From Kistimonas sp964291485 (GTDB taxonomy: Bacteria > Pseudomonadota > Gammaproteobacteria > Pseudomonadales > Endozoicomonadaceae): a stretch of 64,000 nucleotides of DNA. A model generated the notes under the pieces. The model saw only the letters and a list, made by a program, of their open reading frames with translations. It did not search any database and had not been told where the DNA came from. Position numbers and translations under genes: made by a program. Location of the stretch: positions 2,418,001-2,482,000 of the forward strand of contig OZ220224.1 in NCBI GenBank assembly GCA_964291485.2. Reading direction: 5' to 3'. Positions 45,393 through 54,361 of this stretch are shown here, one piece after another; within the stretch, counting starts at the first letter, position 1, and the number at the start of each line of letters is the position of its first letter.

Positions 45393-46142
45393 ATGAAGGT
45401 TCTTGTAGCGGTAAAAAGAGTCATAGACTACAACGTCAAGGTACGCGTCAAGGCGGACCACAGTGATGTGGATCTGACTAACGTGAAAATGGCCATCAAC
45501 CCGTTCTGTGAAATCGCGGTTGAAGAAGCGGTTCGCCTGAAAGAGAAGGGCGTGGCTTCCGAGATTGTCGTTGTTTCCATGGGACCCAAAGAGTGTCAGG
45601 AGCAGATCCGCACAGCGCTGGCGCTGGGTGCTGATCGCGGCATTCAAGTGCAAACCGATGACAAACTGGACTCACTCTCTGTCGCCAAGCTGCTGAAAGC
45701 GATTGTCGATGAAGAAAATCCAGACCTGATCGTGCTTGGCAAGCAGTCCATTGATAGCGATAACAACCAGACCGGTCAGATGCTGGCTGCGCTGGCTGGC
45801 CTGCCACAGGGGACTTTCGCGTCTGAAGTGAAAGTTGAAGATGGCAAGGCTGTCGTCACCCGTGAAATCGACGGTGGTCTGCAGACTGTCGCGCTGAACC
45901 TGCCGGCGGTTGTCACCACCGACCTGCGTCTGAACGAACCCCGTTACGCGTCACTGCCCAACATCATGAAAGCCAAGCGCAAGCCGCTGGATGTCAAGAC
46001 CCCGGCAGAACTGGGCGTTGAAGTGGCTTCCACCATCACCACACTGAAAGTTGAGCCGCCCGCAGAGCGTCAGGCTGGCATCAAGGTAGGCAGCGTGGAG
46101 GAGCTGGTCGAGAAACTGAAGAACGAGGCAAAGGTGATCTGA
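45393..46142 (+). CDS. etfB: Electron transfer flavoprotein beta subunit
   Basis: 249 aa AMP-binding beta subunit of ETF. MKVLVAVKRVIDYNVKVRVK is followed by NPFCEIAVEEAVRLKEKG, LGKQSIDSDNNQTGQMLAAL and the signature VVTTDLRLNEPRYASLPNIM with the recognition-loop region. ATG 45393 (GAGGAG 4-8 nt upstream) is preferred to an ATG five codons earlier. The stop overlaps the etfA start by one base (TGATG), so both subunits are made in a coupled fashion. Confidence 0.96.
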   Translation: MKVLVAVKRVIDYNVKVRVKADHSDVDLTNVKMAINPFCEIAVEEAVRLKEKGVASEIVVVSMGPKECQEQIRTALALGADRGIQVQTDDKLDSLSVAKLLKAIVDEENPDLIVLGKQSIDSDNNQTGQMLAALAGLPQGTFASEVKVEDGKAVVTREIDGGLQTVALNLPAVVTTDLRLNEPRYASLPNIMKAKRKPLDVKTPAELGVEVASTITTLKVEPPAERQAGIKVGSVEELVEKLKNEAKVI

Positions 46143-47068
46143 TGAGTATTCTGGTCGTAGCTGAACACAATAACAGCGCCCTGAACGCTGCTACTAACAA
46201 TGTAGTGACGGCTGCCAGGGCCATCGGTGATGATATCCATGTCCTGGTTGCTGGCAGCAACTGTGGGGCTGTCGCTGAAGGCGCTGCCCAGATCGAAGGG
46301 GTTACCAAGGTTCTGGTAGCTGATAACGCGGCTTACGAGCACCAACTGGCTGAAAACACCAGTCTGCTGATCGCTGAATTAGGCAAGAACTATTCTCATG
46401 TATTGGCTGCTGCTACTACCACCGGGAAGAACACCATGCCGCGTGTAGCTGCATTGCTGGATGTTGATCAAATTTCTGACATCGTGGCTGTCGAAAGTGC
46501 TGACACTTTCAAACGTCCGATTTATGCCGGTAATGCGATCGCAACCGTGCAGTCCAGTGCGCCGATCAAGGTGATCACTGTACGTGGTACCGGTTTCGAT
46601 GCAGCAGCGACTGGTGGCAGTGCACCGATTGAGGCACTGGCTTCTGCACACGATGCTGGTAACTCTGCATTTGTGGGTGAAGAGCTGGCAAAGTCTGACC
46701 GTCCTGAGCTGACGGCTGCTGACATTGTAGTGTCCGGTGGACGTGGCATGGGTAACGGTGAGAACTTCGAGATTCTCTACAGCCTGGCCGACAAGCTGGG
46801 GGCCGCTGTCGGTGCCTCCCGTGCAGCGGTTGATGCTGGCTTCGTGCCCAACGATATGCAGGTTGGTCAGACCGGCAAGATTGTCGCACCTCAGCTGTAT
46901 GTTGCCGTTGGTATCTCTGGTGCTATCCAGCACTTGGCTGGCATGAAGGACTCCAAGGTCATTGTTGCTATCAACAAAGATGAGGAGGCTCCCATCTTCC
47001 AGGTGGCGGACTACGGTCTGGTTGCAGACCTCTTTGAAGCGGTGCCGGAACTGGCCGGCAAGCTCTAA
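46142..47068 (+). CDS. etfA: Electron transfer flavoprotein alpha subunit
   Basis: 308 aa. The N-terminal domain is ETF-beta-like. The C-terminal FAD domain carries VVSGGRGMGNGENF, AVGASRAAVDAGFVPNDMQV, GQTGKIVAPQLYVAVGISG and a closing INKDEEAPIFQVADYGLVAD, all invariant in the family. With EtfB it forms the heterodimer that accepts electrons from acyl-CoA dehydrogenases, linking to the ETF-QO gene upstream. It is followed by a strong intrinsic terminator. Confidence 0.97.
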   Translation: MSILVVAEHNNSALNAATNNVVTAARAIGDDIHVLVAGSNCGAVAEGAAQIEGVTKVLVADNAAYEHQLAENTSLLIAELGKNYSHVLAAATTTGKNTMPRVAALLDVDQISDIVAVESADTFKRPIYAGNAIATVQSSAPIKVITVRGTGFDAAATGGSAPIEALASAHDAGNSAFVGEELAKSDRPELTAADIVVSGGRGMGNGENFEILYSLADKLGAAVGASRAAVDAGFVPNDMQVGQTGKIVAPQLYVAVGISGAIQHLAGMKDSKVIVAINKDEEAPIFQVADYGLVADLFEAVPELAGKL

Positions 47069-47080
47069 GGCAAACCAAAA

Positions 47081-47107
47081 GGCCCACGAAAGTGGGTCTT
47101 TTTTTAT
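47081..47107 (+). terminator. Intrinsic terminator after etfA
   Basis: AAGGCCCAC and GTGGGTCTT around a GAAA tetraloop (47081-47102), followed by a run of T. Confidence 0.92.
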
Positions 47108-47252
47108 CCGGTTATCGGCTCTGGATTCGGCGATCCGGGCTGTTGCATAACAGCCTTTGTTTGTTAGTATGGTTTTACGCTGCAAAGGCTGGGATGCCGA
47201 CTGCAATAATAACGACAAGAGCAGGAAGCGGGTGTCTACCGGGAGTACGCGA

Positions 47253-47903
47253 GTGGTTTCAATTCTTGTAGCAGATGACCATGATCTGGTTCGAACAGGG
47301 ATTGTACGGATGCTGTCCGATGTTGAGGATTTTGATGTCATCGGTGAAGTGGCAACGGGTGAAGAGGCTATTACGTTTTGCCGCCAGAATACGCCAGATG
47401 TGATCTTGATGGATGTCCGTATGCCGGGTATTGGCGGGCTGGAAGCGACCCGCAAACTGCAGCATTGCAGTCCAACCTCAAAAATTATTGCTGTGACAGT
47501 CTACTCTGATGACCCTTATCCCAGTCGATTGCTTGAGGCCGGTGCCTCTGGCTATTTGACCAAGGGAGCGGCGCTGGATGAGATGGTCACCGCTATCCGT
47601 GCTGTAGTTTCCGGCAATCGTTATATCAGCCCTGAAATTGCCCAGCAAATGGCTCTGAAGCCGTTTAGTAAAAAGTCGGATAATCCCTTTGAGCAACTCT
47701 CTCAGCGTGAACTTCAAATCGCCACCATGATTGTTCAGTGCCAAAAGGTGCAGGACATTTCAGATAAACTCTGCCTCAGTCCTAAAACGGTCAACAGCTA
47801 TCGCTACCGGATTTTTGACAAACTGGAGATCAACAGCGATGTGGAATTGACGCACCTGGCGATCCGGCATGCACTCGTTGATACCCAGACCATGGCGATC
47901 TAA
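47253..47903 (+). CDS. uvrY: Response regulator UvrY/GacA
   Basis: 216 aa. The receiver domain has phosphoacceptor Asp in VILMDVRMPGIGG, acidic pocket ILVADDHDLV and the conserved Lys in GYLTKGAA. A LuxR-type helix-turn-helix output domain follows (LSQRELQIATMIVQCQ, ISDKLCLSPKTVNSYRYRIF). GTG 47253 with GGGAG upstream gives the family's usual 214-218 aa; longer upstream starts would add an unrelated tail. In Pseudomonas and E. coli this regulator, paired with GacS/BarA, activates Csr-type sRNAs. The neighbour order uvrY-uvrC-pgsA-tRNAs is conserved. Confidence 0.94.
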   Translation: MVSILVADDHDLVRTGIVRMLSDVEDFDVIGEVATGEEAITFCRQNTPDVILMDVRMPGIGGLEATRKLQHCSPTSKIIAVTVYSDDPYPSRLLEAGASGYLTKGAALDEMVTAIRAVVSGNRYISPEIAQQMALKPFSKKSDNPFEQLSQRELQIATMIVQCQKVQDISDKLCLSPKTVNSYRYRIFDKLEINSDVELTHLAIRHALVDTQTMAI

Positions 47904-47971
47904 CCCGTTGGCGAGTGCAGTGTTACAGAGATCACGTTACCATTCGGTAGAATTTACCGGATGTGCCTGTT

Positions 47972-49807
47972 ATGCCGACAGAAAGTAACGCCTTTGATTA
48001 TCTGACCTACCTGAAAAATGCCCCGGAACAACCGGGCATTTACAAAATGCTAGATGGCAATGCGGCCATTCTTTATGTCGGTAAGGCGAAAAATCTAAAA
48101 AAACGGCTAGCCAGTTATTTCCGAAAGCAGGGGCTGGCCGTCAAGACACAGGCCATGGTTGCCAGAATTCAAGCCATTGAAACGGTGGTAACCAACACCG
48201 AATCAGAGGCGCTGATTCTCGAGCAGAACCTGATCAAAACCCTGAAGCCGCCTTATAACATCCTGCTCAGGGATGACAAATCCTATCCCTTTATCTATTT
48301 GTCCCATAAGGATCAATTCCCGCGACTCGCCTTGCATCGTGGCAGAAAGAACCAGAAGGGGCGCTTTTTTGGTCCTTATCCCAGCGCGGGTGCAGCCCGT
48401 GAAACGCTGGGTATCCTGCAGAAAATCTTCAAGGTCCGGCAGTGTGAAGACAGCTTTTTCAGAAATCGGACACGGCCTTGCCTGCAGTATCAGATCAACC
48501 GCTGCAAGGCGCCCTGTGTCGATCTTGTCGATGAAAAGGAATATGGCCGGGACGTACAGGATTCTGTGCGATTTCTGGAAGGCAAAAGCCAGGAAATCAT
48601 CTTTGATCTGATTGGCAAAATGGATGCTGCGGCAGAATCGCTGGCGTTTGAGCAGGCAGCGATCTTCCGTGATCAGGTGAATTTCCTTCGTCAGACCCAG
48701 GAAGGGCAGGTGATCAGTGCCCAGCGAGGTGACGCGGATGTACTGGGTATCGCTTGGGAACCCGCTGGCTGCTGTGTCATTGTGATCTTTGTTCGGCAGG
48801 GACGCGTACTGGGCACCCGGCAGTTTCATCCTGACTTCAAGCTGGAGTCGACCCGCGAGTCCGCTTTACTCAGCTTTCTGGCCAATTTTTATATTCGAAA
48901 TGCCGATTCCAGGGATTTCCCCAGCGAAATCGTGATCCCGTGTGCTGTAGAAGATCAGGAAGTACTGGAAACGACATTGCGGGAAGTGTCAGGGAAAAGC
49001 ATATCAGTGCGGCATCAGGTGCGAGCGGACAGAAAGCGTTGGCTCGAACTGGCTGATAAAAATGCGGTCCAGGCCCTGGCATCGTGGCTTGCGGACAGGA
49101 AAAACATTTATCAGCGTTTCCTGATGCTACAACAGGCGCTGCAGTTACCTGCGGTGCCTGAACGCATCGAATGCTTTGATATCAGCCATACCATGGGGGA
49201 GGGAACGGTTGCCTCCTGCGTAGTGTTCGATCAGCAGGGCGCCGCCAAGTCCGATTACCGACGCTTTAATATTCGTGACATAACTCCCGGCGATGATTAT
49301 GCCGCAATAGGGCAGGCGGTAGAGCGGCGCTATGCACGTCTACTGACGGGCGAGGGCAAAATGCCGGACTTGATTCTGATCGATGGCGGCGCAGGGCAGC
49401 TTGGGAAAGCGATGGAATCCCTGGAAAACCTGCAGCTGACAAGTATTACTGTTGTTGGTGTAGGCAAGGGGGAAACCCGCAAGCCCGGCATGGAAACTTT
49501 GCTGGATGGTGTGACAGGCAAAGAGTACGTGCTGGAGCCAACCAGTCCGGCGCTTCACCTGGTTCAGCAGGTCAGGGATGAGGCGCACCGATTTGCTATT
49601 ACTGGTCACCGCCAGCGAAGGGAAGGTAAGCGAAGGAAGTCAACGCTGGAAGATATTCCCGGCGTGGGCGCTAAGCGGCGCTCTGCCTTGTTGAAATACT
49701 TTGGTGGATTGCAGGCGATACAGCAGGCGACTGTCGCAGAGTTAAACAAGGTCAACGGTATCAGCAAGGCGCTGGCGCAGGAGATCCATGATCATCTGCA
49801 CCGCTAA
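47972..49807 (+). CDS. uvrC: Excinuclease ABC subunit C
   Basis: 611 aa nuclease that makes the 3' and 5' incisions in nucleotide excision repair. The N-terminal GIY-YIG domain has PGIYKMLDGNAAILYVGKAK and the Arg in LKKRLASYF. A UVR motif for UvrB binding lies near residues 200-235. The RNase H-like domain contains CFDISHTMGEGTVAS and ILIDGGAGQL. Tandem helix-hairpin-helix motifs close the protein (IPGVGAKRRSALLKYFGG). ATG 47972 rather than GTG 47963. It lies 68 nt after uvrY. Confidence 0.97.
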   Translation: MPTESNAFDYLTYLKNAPEQPGIYKMLDGNAAILYVGKAKNLKKRLASYFRKQGLAVKTQAMVARIQAIETVVTNTESEALILEQNLIKTLKPPYNILLRDDKSYPFIYLSHKDQFPRLALHRGRKNQKGRFFGPYPSAGAARETLGILQKIFKVRQCEDSFFRNRTRPCLQYQINRCKAPCVDLVDEKEYGRDVQDSVRFLEGKSQEIIFDLIGKMDAAAESLAFEQAAIFRDQVNFLRQTQEGQVISAQRGDADVLGIAWEPAGCCVIVIFVRQGRVLGTRQFHPDFKLESTRESALLSFLANFYIRNADSRDFPSEIVIPCAVEDQEVLETTLREVSGKSISVRHQVRADRKRWLELADKNAVQALASWLADRKNIYQRFLMLQQALQLPAVPERIECFDISHTMGEGTVASCVVFDQQGAAKSDYRRFNIRDITPGDDYAAIGQAVERRYARLLTGEGKMPDLILIDGGAGQLGKAMESLENLQLTSITVVGVGKGETRKPGMETLLDGVTGKEYVLEPTSPALHLVQQVRDEAHRFAITGHRQRREGKRRKSTLEDIPGVGAKRRSALLKYFGGLQAIQQATVAELNKVNGISKALAQEIHDHLHR

Positions 49808-49923
49808 AGAATATTGCTCTGCGTATGATTAGTTATCCAATCACTGACCGGTAACTGTTACACTGGCGCCCAAAATCGGGAGTGCCTCCCTACAGTGGAT
49901 GATTTTCAGGCTCATTTCAGACG

Positions 49924-50484
49924 ATGAATATACCGAATATTTTGACATTGATACGTTTGCTGCTGATTCCGGTCATCGTGGTGGTCATATATCTCCCGTT
50001 TAGCTGGACGCATCTGGCCAGTGCCGCCATTTTCATGGTCGCATCGATAACCGACTGGTTTGACGGTTATCTGGCACGAAGACTCAACCAGACAACGCCT
50101 TTCGGTGCGTTCCTTGACCCGGTTGCAGACAAGCTGATGGTCGCTGTGGCGCTGGCCACACTGATTGAGAAATTCGACAGTCCGCTGCTGACCATTCCGG
50201 CGCTGATCATCATCGGTCGGGAGATCATGATTTCCGCCTTGCGGGAGTGGATGGCAGAGATTGGCAAACGCACCAGTGTGGCCGTCAGCTTCATCGGTAA
50301 AATGAAGACGATGATGCAGATGGGTGCCATTACACTGCTGCTCTGGGCACCCGGTTTTGCGGACAGTCTGGTCGGTATGTCAGGCATTGTGTTGCTCTAC
50401 GTGGCGGCAATTCTCACGCTATGGTCTATGGTTGTTTACCTGAAAGCGGCTTGGCCGGAATTGAAACCGTTTGGTTCTAAATAA
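49924..50484 (+). CDS. pgsA: Phosphatidylglycerophosphate synthase
   Basis: 186 aa integral membrane CDP-alcohol phosphotransferase. It makes phosphatidylglycerol phosphate from CDP-diacylglycerol and glycerol-3-phosphate. The catalytic motif D-x2-D-G-x2-A-R-x8-G-x3-D-x3-D is complete in DWFDGYLARRL and FGAFLDPVADK. The start MNIPNILTLIRLLLIPV is typical. It sits in the conserved order after uvrC and before the tRNA cluster. Confidence 0.97.
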   Translation: MNIPNILTLIRLLLIPVIVVVIYLPFSWTHLASAAIFMVASITDWFDGYLARRLNQTTPFGAFLDPVADKLMVAVALATLIEKFDSPLLTIPALIIIGREIMISALREWMAEIGKRTSVAVSFIGKMKTMMQMGAITLLLWAPGFADSLVGMSGIVLLYVAAILTLWSMVVYLKAAWPELKPFGSK

Positions 50485-50503
50485 TTTGTTATTTATCAGA
50501 TGG

Positions 50504-50531
50504 TTGACAGATTGTAATAAGTCCATACAAT
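50504..50531 (+). promoter_or_regulatory. Promoter of the tRNA cluster
   Basis: TTGACA (50504-50509), 16-nt spacer, TACAAT (50526-50531), 25 nt upstream of the first tRNA. A close match to the sigma-70 consensus. Confidence 0.8.
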
Positions 50532-50555
50532 AGCCCTCGTCTTCTGCAGGGCAGC

Positions 50556-50631
<76 letters not shown>

Positions 50632-50654
50632 CGCTTTATGCAGAAAACCTTCAA

Positions 50655-50728
50655 GGCGGGTTGGTAGAGCGGTTATACAGTGGACTGCAACTCCATCTAG
50701 GCCGGTTCGACTCCGGTGCCCGCCTCCA
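50655..50728 (+). tRNA. tRNA-Cys (GCA), copy 1
   Basis: Acceptor GGCGGGT/GCCCGCC, anticodon loop CTGCAAC with GCA, T loop TTCGACT, encoded CCA. It differs from copy 2 by one base in the T loop. Confidence 0.96.
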
Positions 50729-50811
50729 TTTTTCATCAAAGTCTTTGATGAAGCACGGTAAGACGATTTATGATGTGGTGTCCGGAAAGTGATTTCCGGT
50801 GAAGAATTTAC

Positions 50812-50898
50812 GCCCGGATGGTGAAATTGGTAGACACAAGGGATTTAAAATCCCTCGACCGTTAGGTCGTGCCGGTTCGATTCCGGCTCCGGGCACCA
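50812..50898 (+). tRNA. tRNA-Leu (TAA)
   Basis: 87 nt with a long variable arm (class II). Acceptor GCCCGGA/TCCGGGC, anticodon loop TTTAAAA, encoded CCA. Confidence 0.97.
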
Positions 50899-50923
50899 TA
50901 TTGACAGTATCTGAAAGTTTTAA

Positions 50924-50997
50924 GGCGGGTTGGTAGAGCGGTTATACAGTGGACTGCAACTCCATCTAGGCCGGTTCAACTCCGGTGCCCGCCTCCA
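50924..50997 (+). tRNA. tRNA-Cys (GCA), copy 2
   Basis: Identical to copy 1 apart from TTCAACT instead of TTCGACT in the T loop; purine 57 is kept, so it should fold normally. It looks like a recent duplication appended to the usual Gly-Cys-Leu cluster. Confidence 0.95.
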
Positions 50998-51000
50998 ATA

Positions 51001-51029
51001 AAAAGGGAGCCAGATGGCTCCCTTTTTTT
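51001..51029 (+). terminator. Terminator of the tRNA cluster
   Basis: AAAAGGGAGCC/GGCTCCCTTTT around AGAT, ending in T7. Confidence 0.93.
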
Positions 51030-51346
51030 ATTTGTCGTTAAAATATTTTCTTTTTAAGTAGATATTGAGGGAAATGGAATTTAAAGACTGACAGCTTATT
51101 GAACAGCCTTTCAGGACAGACCGATAAAAAGAACTTTCTCAACGTCCGTGTCGTTCAATGTTTCCCGCATAATTTAATCTGACTCATTCTTCATTTGACT
51201 GTTCGGTCTTTATACAGCTGTCTGTTTTTTGCTGGCATCTCCCTAGGTGCAATAAAATCTATTTTTCATGCCCCAGTGGGGAAATGTGGCAAAGATAACT
51301 GAAAGCATATCCAGAAAGGTGCTTTCAGTTGAGCAGAATCGTATGT
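51030..51346. other. Intergenic region without a recognisable gene
   Basis: 317 nt of A+T-rich sequence. The only structure I see is a 9-bp hairpin near the right end (CTGAAAGCA 51299-51307 / TGCTTTCAG 51320-51328). It may have terminated the decayed MFS gene on the minus strand. Confidence 0.4.
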
Positions 51347-52455
51347 TCAAGCCAGATTGTGACGATAAGCCTTATCTGGTTCTGGCCTGATAACCGGCAT
51401 TAGCCAGACAGCCAGAGTCGATAACAGCATGCCAGTGGCAAGAATCCCGTATAACAGGCTGAATTCAGACGTCTTTCCATAAATAATCGCAATCAGCCAA
51501 TAAGCAATGGGGGCTGTACTGAAGCTCACCATGTATTTCATGGCATAGATTCTCGAGCGCCACTGGTCGGATGAATATCGTCCAATCAGCCAGTCGTTGA
51601 TCGGAATCTGCGCGTAAGTGCTGGATATTAGCCCGATAAAGACTGGAATCAGCATCCAGCCAGACGTGAAGGCCGCGAGCATTAAAAAAATCACCTGAGA
51701 CGAGGTCACAAAAAGCAGCAGTGTCCTTGCCGAGATCCAGTCCAGCAGCTCTCCAATAACCAGTTGAATCACTGCAGCCAGAATGTAAATGATGGTAGAC
51801 AGCATGCCAGTTTTACTGATGGATATGTCAAACGATGCATCAATGATTTTGGGTAATGCGGTCGTCAGGCTCTGGAACACCAAACCGCCAAAACAGGCGA
51901 TAATCGCTATGACGGCGAACATTTTTATTAAATTGTTTTTGCTGGCGTAGCTTTCATTGTTCCGGTTCGTGCGCTGATGAAAAATCTGAATATCCTTGGA
52001 TACCAAGGTGTAAGCAACCCCCGCCAGCACGCAGAGAATGCCCGGAATAAGAAATGCCGCCTGCCAGCCAATCGCCTGGGATAACAGTGCCGTCACGCCC
52101 GCCGCACAGGCCAGACCCAAATTTCCCGCCAGCGCATTGATAGCAATGGCCCGACCTGTTTTTTCAGCGGTACTGAAAACCAGTGCAGTGCCAACCGGAT
52201 GGTAGATAGATGCAAGCAAACCAATAGCGGCAACACCTGTCGCGAGCTGTGCCGGTGCCTGGGAAAAGCGGTCAAAATGGCAGACAACCCCATGCCAAAG
52301 TAGTAAACATTCATCATGCCTCTCTGGCTCCAGCGGTCTCCAAGCCAGCCAGCAGGAATAGAGCCCAGACCATAGGCAAGCACGCCGAAACTGCCGTACG
52401 TCAGCAACTCGGCATAATCAATGTCCCAGCTCTTTTGAAGTGCTAATAATGAAAT
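51347..52455 (-). pseudogene. MFS transporter remnant, frameshifted and 5'-truncated
   Basis: The C-terminal ~290 residues (from LASIYHPVGTALVFSTAEKT to the end) form the later membrane segments of a major facilitator transporter. The upstream part (WDIDYAELLTYGSFGVLAYG, GSIPAGWLGDRWSQRGMMNV) lies in another frame. The switch maps to a T4 run on the coding strand (complement of 52264-52267): one extra T gives TAFSQAPAQLATGVAAIGLL and joins the frames. The first helix and start codon are missing: upstream of LQKSWDIDY there is only a short open stretch before an in-frame stop near 52455. It is non-functional as it stands. Confidence 0.85.
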
Positions 52456-52792
52456 GACTTTTCATTTACCCATGGCATCAGATGCTAGGTTGAAGCACAT
52501 CTGTAAAAGCATACTGGAGCATCCTGACGATAATCGCACCCTGGCTGAATGGGCTGCACATATCAACATCAGTAGTCGTTCGTTGAGCCGGTTGTTTCGT
52601 AAAGATATCGGGCTTTCTTTTGCTGAGTACCGGCAGCAGGCTCGGCTTTTTCTGGCATTAAAGCGTCTGGCAAAAGGATTACCGGTTACGACCGTGGCAA
52701 TGGAAGTAGGATTTTCGAGCTTGAGCGCGTTTAATTATCTCTTCAAAAAGAATTTTGATCAGATGCCAGGGCATATCCTTGATGCTTCATAA
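52454..52792 (+). pseudogene. AraC-family regulator remnant (DNA-binding domain only)
   Basis: 112 aa. Residues ~8-108 are a complete AraC-type double helix-turn-helix (RLKHICKSILEHPDDNRTLA, ISSRSLSRLFRKDIGLSF, VAMEVGFSSLSAFNYLFKKN, MPGHIL). Homologues carry ~150 residues of effector domain before this; here the similarity begins at once after ATG 52454. The divergent MFS gene is cut at the same place, so a deletion of the region between two divergent genes is likely. A functional stand-alone DNA-binding domain cannot be excluded. Confidence 0.7.
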
Positions 52793-52838
52793 ACAAGGAC
52801 ACAGCTTAGAATAGGCAGATTTTGAAGCTTTCTGACGT

Positions 52839-52868
52839 AAAAACGCCGGCAGGAACCGGCGTTTTTTT
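52839..52868. terminator. Bidirectional terminator between AraC remnant and aceA copy 1
   Basis: AAAAACGCCGG and CCGGCGTTTTT around a 6-nt loop, with T7 on the plus strand and A5 on the other side. Confidence 0.92.
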
Positions 52869-52891
52869 ATGCAAGATTCAAGGCTTATGCC

Positions 52892-54208
52892 TTAGAACTG
52901 CTCTTCTTCGGTAGACCCGGTCAGTGCTGTTACAGAAGACTGACCACCCTGGATAACGGTGGTCATGTCATCGAAGTAACCAGTACCGACTTCCTGCTGG
53001 TGAGCAACGAAAGTGTAACCCTTCTCGGCAGCGGCAAACTCAGGCTCCTGGACCATTTCAACGTAGTGCTTCATGCCTTCGCCCTGGGCATAGTTGTGTG
53101 CCAGTTCGAACATGTTGTACCACATGTTATGGATACCCGCGAGGGTGATGAACTGGTACTTGTAGCCCATGTCAGACAGTTCCTGCTGGAACTTGGCGAT
53201 AGTGGCGTCGTCCAGGTTCTTCTTCCAGTTGAAGCTCGGTGAGCAGTTGTAGGCCAGCAGCTGATCCGGGTACTCGGCACGGATGGCTTCGGCGAACTTG
53301 CGGGCTTCATCCAGATCCGGGGTCGCAGTTTCACACCAGAGCAGGTCAGCATAAGGTGCGTAAGCCAGACCGCGGGCGATAGCCTGATCGATGCCAGCCT
53401 TAACACGGAAAAAGCCTTCAGGGGTACGCTCACCGGTCAGGAAGGGCGCGTCGTACTCGTCGCAGTCGGAGGTGATCAGGTCTGCAGCGTTGGCGTCGGT
53501 ACGGGCCAGTACGATGGTTGGTACGTCAGCTACGTCGGCAGCCAGACGGGCTGCGATCAGCTTCTGAACCGCTTCCTGGGTCGGAACCAGTACCTTACCG
53601 CCCATATGACCACACTTCTTAACAGAAGCCAGCTGGTCTTCGAAGTGAACACCGGCGGCACCGGCTTCGATCATGTGCTTCATCAGCTCGTAGGCGTTCA
53701 GAACGCCACCGAAACCGGCTTCTGCGTCAGCAACGATAGGTGCGAACATGTTGGTGTAGTTGTCATCACCAGGATTAACGCCATTCTTCCATTGAATCTG
53801 GTCAGCACGACGGAAGCTATTGTTAATGCGCTTGATGACGGCAGGAACAGAATCCACCGGATACAGAGACTGATCAGGATACATGCTGCTGGCGGAGTTG
53901 TTGTCTGCTGCAACCTGCCAGCCAGACAGATAGATGGCCTCAATACCAGCTTTTACTTGCTGAACCGCCTGACCACCAGTCAGGGCACCAAGGCAGTTCA
54001 CATAACCTTTCCTGGCCTGGCCACCGTAAACCAGATCCCAGAGCTTCTCAGCACCCTGGCGGGCAATGGTGTTCTCGATCTTGACGGAACCGCGCAGGCG
54101 CACAACATCTTCCGCAGTGTAGGTACGCTTGACGTTTTTCCAGCGGGGATTCTCGGCCCAGTCCTTCTCAATACGGGCGATTTCTTCCTGGCGGTTATAG
54201 GCAGTCAT
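52892..54208 (-). CDS. aceA: Isocitrate lyase, copy 1
   Basis: 438 aa. It cleaves isocitrate to glyoxylate and succinate, the first step of the glyoxylate shunt. The catalytic-Cys motif KKCGHMGGK, the GGVLNAYELMKHMIEAGAAG stretch and YNCSPSFNWKKNLDD are intact, as is TDANAADLITSDCD. Its 438 residues match the E. coli-type length. It is nearly identical to copy 2: proteins differ only at residues 3 (A/T) and 15 (K/M). It is divergent from a LysR gene, with a promoter-like block shared with glcB upstream. A terminator lies downstream. Confidence 0.97.
   Translation of the reverse strand: MTAYNRQEEIARIEKDWAENPRWKNVKRTYTAEDVVRLRGSVKIENTIARQGAEKLWDLVYGGQARKGYVNCLGALTGGQAVQQVKAGIEAIYLSGWQVAADNNSASSMYPDQSLYPVDSVPAVIKRINNSFRRADQIQWKNGVNPGDDNYTNMFAPIVADAEAGFGGVLNAYELMKHMIEAGAAGVHFEDQLASVKKCGHMGGKVLVPTQEAVQKLIAARLAADVADVPTIVLARTDANAADLITSDCDEYDAPFLTGERTPEGFFRVKAGIDQAIARGLAYAPYADLLWCETATPDLDEARKFAEAIRAEYPDQLLAYNCSPSFNWKKNLDDATIAKFQQELSDMGYKYQFITLAGIHNMWYNMFELAHNYAQGEGMKHYVEMVQEPEFAAAEKGYTFVAHQQEVGTGYFDDMTTVIQGGQSSVTALTGSTEEEQF
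53064..54164 (-). repeat. 1,101-bp interior of aceA copy 1, identical to copy 2
   Basis: By line-by-line reading, this stretch is identical to 57809-58909, while about eleven differences occur in the ~170 bp beyond the left edge and several in the 44 bp beyond the right edge. This is a duplicated gene with a homogenised core. Confidence 0.9.
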
Positions 54209-54260
54209 GCGTTACTCCTGTAGTGATTGATATTGGTGAACTACATGAACGTGACGAATT

Positions 54261-54290
54261 CTATGGAGTGTGAGAAAATTTCGGAAATTT
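54261..54290 (-). promoter_or_regulatory. Promoter-like block upstream of aceA copy 1, shared with glcB
   Basis: On the plus strand GGAGTGTGA is followed by the near-perfect palindrome AAATTTCGGAAATTT (54276-54290) and TAG. On the coding strand this reads TTTCCG...CACACTCCATAGAAT, i.e. a possible -35/-10 pair. The same elements in the same orientation occur ~90 nt before glcB (59250-59283). Confidence 0.5.
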
Positions 54291-54361
54291 ATAGTTATTA
54301 TTTTCGACATAAAAACCATGAATAACAGGCAGGGATGCTCTGACCAGAAGTCGCCATAAGT

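Noticed and set aside
46379..47455. 358-codon minus-strand open frame across etfA and uvrY
   Set aside because: It spans two real genes and a strong terminator on the opposite strand; the translation has no recognisable domain.
53606..54223. Long plus-strand open frame antisense to aceA copy 1 (also at copy 2)
   Set aside because: It is the mirror of a highly conserved, codon-biased gene; the same open frame appears in copy 2 simply because the DNA is identical. No ribosome binding site or family resemblance.
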